Source: Parelaphostrongylus tenuis (Eukaryota > Nematoda > Chromadorea > Rhabditida > Metastrongylidae). Taken from it: a DNA stretch of 64,000 nt. Every line of letters starts with the position of its first letter. Within the stretch, counting starts at the first letter, position 1. Position numbers and translations under genes: made by a program. The DNA lies in NCBI GenBank assembly GCA_019055375.1, contig JAHQIW010002073.1, positions 1-64,000 on the forward strand, written 5' to 3'. The notes under the pieces were generated by a model. It worked only from the letters and a program-made list of their open reading frames with translations, was not told the origin of the DNA and did not search any database. Below are positions 47,843 to 57,199 of this stretch, piece by piece.

Positions 47843-48175
47843 ACGCATATTGAAATTTGAGTAGTGGTCCTAAGAAAACACTCGAAACGAAAGACATGAT
47901 ATTTTGAATATACCAGCCAAGAGCAATCGAGTGTAGAACATTCTGTGTTCGGTGGAAATTTTACTGGACATAGAGTGCAAAACATTCGTCGTCGCTAACT
48001 CTTGGTGCGGGGACTGGAGCTCCCACAGAGATTAGCAAAAGACGAGAAAGGATAACTGCACGACTGACGAGATTGCAAGATCGAAACACGTGTATCGGGC
48101 TCTATAAGTCAGCCCTCATTGATAAACCACTAACATGCGTGGCTCAAGTAATGATTATCACGCATATCGAAAAAA
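47843..48175 (+). repeat. Hammerhead-bearing repeat, plus copy
   Basis: This is an inverted copy of 47437-47842. It starts ACGCATATTGAAATTTGAG and ends GCGTGGCTCAAGTAATGATTA. The Penelope-like reverse-transcriptase remains follow directly, so this could be the element's 5' terminal repeat. Confidence 0.7.
48056..48100 (+). ncRNA. Hammerhead ribozyme, plus copy
   Basis: Core CTGACGA (48064-48070), helix II GAT/ATC around a six-base loop (48071-48082), GAAA (48083-48086), CACGTGTA (48087-48094), TCGGGC (48095-48100). Helix I has one A.G mismatch (GCACGA with TCGGGC). The conserved core is complete. Confidence 0.8.
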
Positions 48176-48359
48176 TAACACAAAAATCAAAAAATCCACG
48201 CACCCATTGGTATATTACTCAAAGTTCGCAATCCAAACCCAATTTTGTCGTCTCGTCGAAAAACTTCGAATCTAAAGTAAACGACAACAAAGGACTGTGT
48301 GACCTACAAATGTTGTTCGATGTTCCACTTACTTTGCATAGTAGTAATATTATCTAATG

Positions 48360-49665
48360 AACTTTGTGCACCCGTGCATGAATCTGTATGAAACAGTTAC
48401 TGATAAGGGTGGAGAATTTTGTTGTGATTCCTCGACAGTTAGATATCGCAATAACGAACAATCATCTTGAAGATGCTTCGCTTTACCGATCGTCTTATGC
48501 ATAGAAATTCAAAAGGCAAAACCGCAAATCAAACAATGAGTGGGTCCTTACGGCAAAAGCGGTGACGCTTGACACCATCTATCATTTCTCAACTGAAAAT
48601 ACAGTCACCAACATGTCCTGTCTTATACTTGCTTATAAAAACACATAAGTTAATATCCACTGATGATCTGAGGTCTAACGATTCATTTATATTCAAAGTT
48701 AGACCCATCTTCAGCTATGTAGGCAGACCGACGGATAGAACAGCATGCTTCATAACGTTAAAAACATCCCACATTCCAGCCTATCTGACGAACACTCAGA
48801 TGTTCCTGGATCGTCTACGTAACGCGAACCCGAACAACGCGTGCGCAATGGAGTCATTCGATGTCACTGCTTCATATACCAACGTTTCGAATAACTCATT
48901 GCAAGCCACACATTAGCTTCTGATATAACACCAGGGAGCTGTAAACATGTATGGCTTGTCGATTGAACAGTTCATGATCCTATCAAAAAAGTGCCTGAAA
49001 TGCTCAATCTTCAGATGGTCAGGGAAATATTATGCTCAAATAAGAGGGCTGACAATGGGGCAGCGACTGGCACTTAGCCTGGCGATTGCCTTTATGTCGA
49101 AAGTGGAAGCACCAGTGATGGATCTCCGGCATTACTCTACTGTAGGTGTATAGATCATTGTCTGGTTATCTGTTCCACTCAGAGAAGCTAGGTAAATGTT
49201 TTAAGATTGTTGAATGAACAGTCAGAGTATATAAAATTCACCCGTGAGATACCAAAAGATAATTGGCTTCTTTCTTGAACGTGCAAATAAGCTTGAGGGA
49301 GAGCCGCTACATAACAAAGCGGTACGGAAGCCAAGTAATAAGAATATCCTGGTTCACTATCTCTCTTCTCATCGCTCACATACACAAAAGCGTTTCCGGT
49401 GGTCACTTGAATTATTCGATGGAACACATATGAAAGCGTGAGTATGTTAAGAGTTGATTATGTGCTTGTTGCGATTGAAATCTAGGTCTTGTGATTTTTT
49501 CTAAAGGAATAGTGAAGATGGTTGGCTTATTGTATTGCCAACAATTTGACCTTTCCAGGCTCTGAAGAAGGCGAAACTGCCGAAACGTCAGCTGTCAAAT
49601 AAAGTTTATTGTAACATGTCGTGTTTGGCTTAAAGTAGAAGATCAGGAATTGTATTGAGTCATGC
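48360..49665 (+). mobile_element. Penelope-like retroelement, reverse-transcriptase part (degenerate)
   Basis: 48395-48450 reads T-D-K-G-G then, after a one-base shift, F-V-V-I-P-R-Q-L-D-I-A, the Penelope N-terminal motif. 48569-48916 reads LYLLIKTHK, FKVRPIFSYVGRPTDR and ESFDVTASYTNVS, the core reverse-transcriptase motifs. 48947-49153 reads KYYAQIRGLTMGQRLALSLA. The catalytic Y-x-D-D position reads C-I-D-H (49147-49158). RKPSNKNILVHYLSSH follows near 49330. The GIY-YIG region is deleted near 49395-49430, where the frame jumps to a tail like that of the 24.4-kb copy. 49435-49665 is the shared 3' UTR. Inactive. Confidence 0.85.
49559..49593 (+). ncRNA. Hammerhead-like motif in Penelope 3' end, second copy
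   Basis: CTGAAGA (49562-49568), helix II GGC/GCC, GAAA (49582-49585), CGTC, helix I GCT (49559-49561) with AGC (49590-49592). It differs from the 24.96-kb copy only by one extra A in loop II. Confidence 0.7.
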
Positions 49666-50815
49666 CGAGGTTAATAGACAGTCGGGTCTTGGATCTGTAC
49701 GAAACATTTGTCAAAAGTATGTCCAACAACGTTCTTCTACTGACTCACTTGAACGGTGAAGGGAGAAATTTAGCACTTAGTGAGTTTTTACACTGTCCCA
49801 CACAAGCGCACTTCTCGCCACAGCCGACTAATAACGTATTGAAGAATGTTGCATCACGATTCAGGTACACACGTCCGTCTCCCTGTAGCATGGAGTACTT
49901 GAAAAACTAAATATAAGTCTTCTTGTAAGTTCTGGCGCTAAAGCAATAAACACCAGATTTCATAATAAAATTGGATTACTGGCAGTCATTCAATAACCAG
50001 AATCTCGATAATTCTGGTGCTAAGAGTGGTTTTCGAAACGACTCATACAGAGCGCTGTTAGAGGAAAAAAAATTTTTTGGACTTGAAGTACTTAGCTTGT
50101 TTCTTGATGTCTATAGTGGCTTTATTTGGCATCGTGAAAAGAAAAGAACTTCGTGCGGACAGAACAAAGCCTCCTCTACAATCTCTATGCAGAAAACTCA
50201 GAAATTTTTCCGAGAAGGGATAAAACTCTATGTAAGTGAAGAAAATCGTGTCGCTCTCGAATGCTGCGGATTTTTAGGCTGTAATCAAAATCGCTGCGCA
50301 CAGCGTCATTTATTTGGGAATTTTTTCCCGTTTCCAAAAAAATTCCAGGTCATTTGCATGAGACTTATGTAGGAGACTGTTCTTTCGTTCTATGAGCACA
50401 AATATTTTTTGTTGCAGTAAAACGTGATTTTCTTTCCGTTCTAACAACGCTCTACATGGACCGCTTCAAAAACCAGTCTCAGCAGCAAATATGTTGAGAC
50501 TCGGGCTTTTGAATGACTATCAAAGATCCATGCTTTTTATCAAATTTAATATTTGCTGTTCTAGTGTCAAAGCTTTTGGTAAAACCTAACAAATAGCTGC
50601 GAAAAGTCAAAAAAGTAAATATTCATAAAATGTAATCACCAGAATAGTGCACTGTGTGAACTTGTCACTCATCTGTCGACAAGCACACTTTTCAACGCAC
50701 GTAAAATCAGTACAATCACATCTCACCTAAAAACATTGAGATTCGGTTCAAATCAACAAAAGTTGAGATAGAAAAAAAGTGATAAAGTCGAGAGTGGCAC
50801 AAAAATGATTGCAAG
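49665..50815. other. No gene recognised
   Basis: A 133-codon plus-strand frame (49971-50372) has no visible domain or splice partner. The rest is AT-rich. Confidence 0.3.
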
Positions 50816-50868
50816 GCATATTGAATTTTGAGCTGTGGTCTCAAGAAAACACTCAAAACGAAAGTCGA
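50816..50868 (+). repeat. Edge fragment of the hammerhead-bearing repeat
   Basis: CATATTGAATTTTGAG, then GGTCTCAAGAAAACACTC and AAACGAAAG match the unit start at 47843. No ribozyme core remains. Confidence 0.6.
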
Positions 50869-51058
50869 GAGTGTCAATAATTCGTCACGGCGATGCTCAT
50901 AATATACAATGCACACGTCTGGAGAGTTTAGCGCACTTCAACTATATACTTCATGTTTGTATTGTAAGAGTATCAAAATTTTTTCAACTTCCTGTTTACT
51001 TCACCCTCAAGAGGATTTCTCTTCTACATATCTTCTTCCTTATGGATCTCGTAGCGAC

Positions 51059-52496
51059 TTTTTCGTAGTGTACAGATATATTGCTACGGAGCCGTTGCTG
51101 ATGGCAGAGGTAGCATTAGTCGTTCTTCCCATGATTATAGAAAGCCATGTGATCCCATATGACTCATGCAAAAAATCATTCATCTCCGTATATAAATGTT
51201 TTAAAAGAACAAGAGCCTTGTTTCGCTCTCTGTCAACGATGAGGGGTATATTGATGATGCTTGAATTAACAATTTTGACAGCAATATGTCTGCACAGGTA
51301 TTGCTTGTAGCGGGTCTTTCAACGGCTGAAGAGCTACCGCAAACACTGCCAGCTTTTCCACTTTATATGTACAAGAAGATGCCATGAGAGATAGCATGAG
51401 AGAGCAGTTTTTTCAACGATTTGGGCCACTTTGATTTAAATTGTCGAGCACTGCACATTACTCACACGTCCCTGCACTCGCTTAAACTTCACATTCTTTT
51501 CACATCTGTATTTGGATAGATTATTGAAGTGACAAACATATTAAGAGAAAGCGTTAATAAAGTCTGGAAGGACATAGTTGGAGATAATTGACCGACTTCA
51601 CGTACCATAGCAATGCCTTCATTATCTTCAGATTCCGTATAATTTGAGAAATCGTTGGTGCATATGTACGTAAAATTTTCTGGAAGATCACATCTCTGCG
51701 TGTCCGAAAACACCTTCACAGGATACAACTCTTTTCCGCGCGATAAGTCTCTGTAAGAAAACTAGAACACTTAGCACTTTTCTTTGCCATTACTAGAAGA
51801 AAAATCTATGGTACACGTAAATAAGAAACTTCAGGATACCATTGGATTGAAAAGATAGTAAAGTTATGCATAATCATAGCTATGAGTTTTAGTTCCAAAC
51901 TGTTGCAACACATGTTTGTTGTAGTTTTTCTTATTTTCGAAAAGTGGGCTGTCCAATAAAAGCAAGAGATTGACACTGAAGTGGAACTACTGACTATTAA
52001 TTATGGTGGTCAACCTTAGCTGAACCCAATTCTACCAAGAGCTATGTGGAATTGCAAATCATGTCATCCGTGGCTATGCAGGCTGGTTAGTCGTCATACA
52101 TGTATACATAAAAAATTCTGCTTAATGACAATAATTTTGTGGACACTGAGAGCAGAAAAAAATTGTCTCCAAGAACTAACAGTGTTAAAAGATTACGCCC
52201 CGATGAACCATTTCGCAAAGGATTGTAAATAAATTCGTCGAAGGCGCTCGCATCAAAAGTAGTATCCACGCGTTCAGAACTCCTGTCAATTCTTGATTTT
52301 GGCACTGAGAGCTTGATCATACGTTCCAGACGCAATTTCTCTGCAAAGGTACCAACGAACTTGAATGTAGGTAAAATAAAATCTGACATTATTGAAATTG
52401 CTTACGAGTTTTTCTCACTAAATCCACCACTGCTTCGGGGAACGGACTAACTGGCACATCTCTCCGATGGCGATAAAGAATTGTGGCTGCGCACGC
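51059..52496 (-). CDS. Unidentified multi-exon gene in duplicated block copy 2
   Basis: Exon 52496-52406 has a TCTTGTAG acceptor and a GTAAGC donor and reads ATILYRHRRDVPVSPFPEAV. The next exon opens at 52340 after TTTGCAG in matching phase and reads KLRLERMIKLSVPKSRID, then DTTFDASAFDEFIYNPLRNG. A further piece (51728-51614) reads CDLPENFTYICTNDFSNYTE and SEDNEGIAM before a donor GTACGTGA. Another frame (51308-51059) reads NSSIINIPLIVDRERNKALV and onward. The pieces are conserved in copy 1 at protein level, splice sites included, which supports coding. I do not recognise the family. Confidence 0.45.
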
Positions 52497-53227
52497 CTAC
52501 AAGACAAATTAACATTTCTTAACTCGTTCGCAACAGCAGCCATTTTGGCCCGGTGAGCGCTAAGGACGGCGAAGAAACTGGTAGCGACGCGCTTTCCAAT
52601 GATGATCTGATGGCTTCGATGAAGTTCAGATTTATACCCTCACTGAAAAGGGTTTTATTGTCGCTAGAACGTTGAATATCACTGAAGGGACTCTAGCGAA
52701 ATCATTCTTAATATAAACAACGCCGAGGCCTTCTAAAACCTCACATTTCCTAACGGGAAAACCATATCCTTACGGAGAGTGCAAATTACCATCACTTATT
52801 CTGTGATCTATGCTAATTTATTTATGCCTATTCCTAAATCAATCTTATTTATCCTTTATTTCTTACGACAACATCAATTCGCGTCTATACATTTCTGCAA
52901 GTCAATAATAATCTTATAATCAATTAGATAATAAGTTTATAAAGTAGAATGTTGCTACAAAAATCTTCGACTTTTGATATTCTCTCAGTATGCACGGTAT
53001 CGAAAATCACTACAATGGTTTAAGACTACGAAACAATGATAAGTTTGTCGAAAATGATGCCGCAAATGCACGCGAAGCTATTCATTGACTATTCTTAATA
53101 ATTTGAAGAATAGGGTACCTGAACTGTTGCAATCTCTACTGAATTATAGGAGAGACTATGAACTATCGACAATGGTTTTAAACTTTCGCACTAATTTTTC
53201 GTGATCTATGCATCTCATTTCAGTTGA

Positions 53228-53410
53228 ATGTCCTCTTGGTGGTTTCCTATACATCTCCCAGTTCCCATACCTCCATGGGCTTCCCTGCCACCACATGCAG
53301 GTGGTTGTGACGGTCTGTCGGAACATCTCAGTCCTTCTGGTCCAACATCTGCTTTATTTGGATATGTTCTTCCACTCATGATCAACGCGAGTCATTTCTC
53401 TGCTGCATGA
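53228..53410. other. Conserved segment of the duplicated block, possibly exonic
   Basis: The plus frame gives SEHLSPSGPTSALFGYVL and copy 1 (20905-20960) gives SEHLSPPGSTSAF. The minus frame is equally conserved (NKADVGPEGLRCSDRPSQPP against KADVEPGGLRCSD). The minus strand would agree with the other exons of the block. Strand and function are unresolved. Confidence 0.3.
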
Positions 53411-53629
53411 TTTATTTCGCTTTGCCGTCCATAGCAGTTCCTGTTAGAGATTTAGAGCTAAGGTTCTTCCCTTAGAACATTAACGAAAAATTCCGTGCGC
53501 ATGGGTAGATGTTACTTTCACAACTTATTTATATCACGAACGCGCAGGAGAGCCGGATACTCTTGTGTACAATGCAAGTGTACACAATCCACTCTTGCAA
53601 TAAACTAAATGATACTTCATTTGAGAGAC

Positions 53630-53870
53630 TTAGTATCGCACGTCTTCCAAGAGTGAAAAATCAGTAATCTTTTTTACCTCTAAATTTAGTGGAGAAAAAT
53701 ATCCATTACGGATTTTAAACCTTTTGTCTACAATACTGCCTTTTTCCATTTTGAGAGTTTCAAGAGAAACTAGATTTTGCATATGAAGAGGCATGCATTT
53801 GAAAAAATCTCTAGAGACTATGGGATTTTCAAACACATTTTGGATAAGCTCGTCGTGTTTAGGTTTTTTG
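53630..53870 (-). pseudogene. Rpn-family (PD-(D/E)XK) nuclease N-terminus, bacterial origin
   Basis: The minus frame reads SKKPKHDELIQNVFENPIVS, then RDFFKCMPLHMQNLV and LETLKMEKGSIVDKRFK, stopping after SLLEDVRY. K-H-D-x-L...A-R-E-F-(L)...L-x-T-L-x-x-E-x-x-S-x-V is the start of Rpn/YhgA-like recombination-promoting nucleases, which are abundant in Wolbachia and Rickettsia. There is no intron, and codon use is AT-rich. Only the first ~70 residues remain, and GTA stands where the ATG would be expected. The catalytic part is absent. Confidence 0.6.
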
Positions 53871-53948
53871 ATACTTATAATCCCATACTATTACTAATAA
53901 AAAGCATTATGTACGTTTTCTATTCAATAGAACAATGACAAGATTATC

Positions 53949-54365
53949 TTAATCAAAAATCTTGAGCAAGCTTTGTATTTCTTCTTCAACATTCGGTAAG
54001 TTAGTTAAATCGCTTCCGCATGCTTCAGCTATGTTAGCCTGACCAGCACCACCGCTACCACCTAAGAATAAAGATTCTTTTGCAACATTCCTTTTATCTG
54101 TTATAGCTTCACTTACTGCAACTGTAATGAGTAATTTACCAATCCTCTCAGCAATATTTACTACTACTGAATCTTCTGCTTTTTTGCTCAAGTTTGCAGC
54201 AGCTTGACGTAATATTTTATTACCTGAATTTTTTACATGTCGATAAATTAGGTTAGCGCCGTTTATTTCTTCAGCTTGCTTCTTAAGCTGCTCTAAGCTT
54301 ATATCTAAACTTGATAAATAACTTCTCCAAGTTCCTTTTCAAGCTCTTTATTACGCTCTAAAAGT
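53949..54365 (-). pseudogene. Bacterial-like coiled-coil protein fragment, frameshifted
   Basis: The minus frame reads ERNKELEKELGEV (54358-54320), shifts frame near 54310, then continues SLEQLKKQAEEINGANLIYR, KILRQAAANLSKKAEDSVVV, IAERIGKLLITVAVSE and GGSGGAGQANIAEA to TAA near 53950. It is uninterrupted for over 110 codons without introns, lysine- and glutamate-rich and AT-rich at third positions, unlike the surrounding debris. I cannot name the family. Its position 80-100 bp upstream of the Rpn fragment on the same strand suggests that both came from one bacterial segment. Confidence 0.5.
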
Positions 54366-54737
54366 AAAAAAAAAAACTAAAAAAGAATTAAAACTATGCC
54401 TTGGATGAAGACTTGGAAAGCTTCTTATCCTAAACGTGCTCCTTTCACCTTTCATAGTGAGAATTTTTGCGACAATTGGGCGCACTTTTTACTTAGCATA
54501 CGTTCATAAAAGTTTTCCAAGTAGCATCCTACCGTTTTGTGACGGCAAAGTTTGGTTGGAGTAGACTTTAGAAGTAGAACGCAATCTTATTCTCGTTAGC
54601 AGAGCATGCTATTAAGGCATTTCCAAAAAACAAGCTTGACATCAAGATCTACACTTTTTATTTCATCGAACGACTACATATAAAACAAAAAAGCATGTTC
54701 GAAAACCTTGAAAAATGCCTGAGGATCATTTTTGAGC

Positions 54738-55090
54738 CACGATGTGGTCTCTTATTTATAGGGCTGACTTGTAGAGCCCGATACACGTGATCTTGAGAAA
54801 ACTAGCCAAGAGCAATCGAGTGTACAACACTGTCAGTTCAGTGATAATTTCACTGAATTTACAGTGTAAAATGTTCGTCGTCGCTAACTCTTAGTCTGAG
54901 GACTGGTGCACACAGAGGACTGGCAAAGTACCGCCCGACTGATGAGATTGTCAACGTCGAAACACGTGTATCGGGCTCTATAAGTCAGCCCTACACATAA
55001 CAGATCACATGCGTGGCTCAAAATGAATATCAGGCACATTGAAATTTGAGCGTGGTCTTAATAAAACTTTGAAACGAAAGAGCTGGTAAA
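54738..55090. repeat. Hammerhead-bearing repeat, third locus
   Basis: A minus-oriented remnant (54738-54790, GGGCTGACTTGTAGAGCCCG...ACACGTG) abuts a plus-oriented unit (about 54794-55085) that reads TAGCCAAGAGCAATCGAGTG and later CATGCGTGGCTCAAAATGA. This is the same inverted arrangement as at 47.4-48.2 kb, with the centre deleted. Confidence 0.7.
54933..54976 (+). ncRNA. Hammerhead ribozyme, canonical CTGATGA core
   Basis: GCCCGA (54933-54938), CTGATGA (54939-54945), helix II GAT with GTC around a seven-base loop (54946-54958, one G.U pair), GAAA (54959-54962), CACGTGTA (54963-54970), TCGGGC (54971-54976). Helix I is perfect over six pairs. Confidence 0.8.
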
Positions 55091-56039
55091 TGCCCCTTTC
55101 GGCAAAGACATTAGCAAATACACAGACGTTCATTTCTTGAAAAAAAATCTCTCCAAAAGTTCAGTGATATTCCATCGCTAGTAATGATTATATTCTCTAA
55201 AATCTCTACCACCATACAGGCATCAGATTTGTATCGGGTCACGCGATAATATTCACTCACCGCCTAAATGTCGAGAACACACGTGCATCAGAAAGAAAAC
55301 ACGCCAAACATCCTCATGCAATTCAAAAATGCATAACATTTGAAGTACGAAAAGTCACATCAATGGGAAATACCATACCTCGACGACCTGATCTTCTTCT
55401 TTCCGCGGCGCATTGGCGGTCTCCGTTCCATTTCTGATGTTCTCATTTCTGTCAATCATCTTGTACATCTTGCACCTGAATAACGAATAACTTCTGTTAG
55501 GTCGTTTCATAAGTTTTGGCACTAAAGCAATAGACTTCAAATTCATCGAACAGAAGTAGTTCAATCTGTGTGATTTAGTAACGCCCAACTGTGCATTTCA
55601 TGCGAAGATTTTGGTATACAACTTGTCAATGCCTGCTTTGAGATGGAGCAGTCGTAGGAACAAATTCGCTAGCTACTCATGCACGCATAGCAGGTGAGGG
55701 AAAAATGCTAATGAACAGGAGCTCAAATTCAATGGTGCTTTCTGTGGAGGGTCCAAAGGCGACTGATCTTCCAGACTGCTCTTTTGAACCTTGCGAACTA
55801 TTTCCTAGCCATCCCTTCTGTAACTGTATCATCACCCTGAGCTGCATTGATCTTATGCGCTACTTCACTAGCATTTCCCTTCGCGCCATTAGTGTACGAA
55901 AAACAAATGAGCTACCAAAACAGCTCCATCGTAATGCAAATGCAAGCAAGTTGTATATCATAATATTTGCAAGGAAATGCGCAGATGAGCGATACCAAAA
56001 TCATGCAGTTCTAATTACTTCTTTTATCAAGTTAGTCTC

Positions 56040-56900
56040 GGCATAAATCAAACGAAAACAACGTTTATGAATGGGAGTTTTTGGGTGCCCCATCACCTCA
56101 GCGAAATGAACAGTTAATGCTCCAGAGAAGTCTGTCTAGGTCATAAAGTGAACATATTGAACGACCTAGCTCCAGAGGTTCAAAAGCATCAAGACCTAGT
56201 GAAAAGGACGAAGAACATCAGACTTTGTGCCGACCTTGCGACTCGACAATTATCCCTGCCCTAGCGTATGCAGCAGAAACTTGGTCGCTACGTAAGCAGG
56301 ATGAAAGATTACTCAGTGTTGTTGAACGCCAAATCGAAAGGTCGACGCTGAGAGTATTCCGTATCTTGCAACTGAGAGAAAAAATCCAAAGTTCTGACCT
56401 ACGTCAACAATCGAAGAACAAAAATGCCGTTTTACACGACAGGTTCTCGATGATAAGGTTGGCTGGTCACGTGATACGCCTCAACGACACCGATGGACGA
56501 GAGGATTCCTCGAGAAGTCAAGCGCTTTACAGGAAAACCTCCTACACGATGGTCCGATTTTTTCACGAAAAGCCTGGAGGAAAGATATCATTCTTAACTA
56601 ATTTTAAGAGCAAGGAGGACCCACTGGGCTACAGCTGCACGTGGTAGGGAAAAACGAAAGTTCTATCGGTGCTTGGTGAGTAACTCGACGAGCAGCGAAA
56701 TGACAGGGCGCACTGGAAGGCGTTTCTATAAAGCAAGTACAGCGTTAGAATCCATCTGTCTCGTGATATTGAACGGTTTCAAAGAAATTTGGAGAAAAGC
56801 GCTGTTCCGTGAAAAGGCCTCAAATTATTCGTACAGTCGAGCGGTTACACGCCGTAGTCTGACGAATGTCTATAACAAAGTATAAGTGGATATATAAAAC
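56040..56900 (+). mobile_element. RTE-type LINE, 3' part (degenerate)
   Basis: The open frame 56225-56647 reads IIPALAYAAETWSLRKQDER, VVERQIERSTLRVFRILQLR, and RLAGHVIRLNDTDGR, all RTE C-terminal motifs; later parts shift frame (PTRWSDFFTKSLE-like at 56545-56580). The tail after 56640 matches 1440-1740. Confidence 0.85.
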
Positions 56901-57199
56901 GATAACCTACGAACGATAAAAGCTGTTGTTTCCAAAGAAGTTATTAGAATTGACAGGATGCCAACAATAGTATGATTGTGTAGTGGGAGGGAGCATTTTT
57001 CTTAGTCATTCATAAAAGATATATTTGTACGAAAAGATTACAAGTGAGCAGAGAGAATCGTGAAGCATCGAACTGTCACAAGAAACCTGCAATTCTTCTC
57101 AGAATACAGAAAAAAAACTCGAATTAAGTAACAGGAATTGCATGCCGGCTGTGGATCATACTGCCGACGATATCGAATGTGGCGTCAAAAAGATTAGGC

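Larger units (their letters stand above)
53600..54400. other. Probable Wolbachia/Rickettsiales nuclear insert
   Basis: The two bacterial-like frames above lie head to tail in an ~800-bp segment that is missing from the paralogous block. The right edge is near a run of A (54368-54380). Stops, a frameshift and the truncated nuclease indicate decay after transfer. Confidence 0.55.
51190..57190. repeat. Segmental duplication, copy 2, with two later insertions
   Basis: Colinear with 18680-24400. The alignment is interrupted by 53600-54400 (symbiont-like DNA) and by 54738-55090 (hammerhead-bearing repeat). Copy 1 runs through the corresponding points, at about 21130-21240 and 21660, without them. 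The right part also aligns with 1-2460. Confidence 0.75.

Noticed and set aside
47437..48175. CRISPR-like or phage-like repeat array
   Set aside because: The units are ~317 bp, in opposite orientations, and carry hammerhead cores; the setting is eukaryotic.
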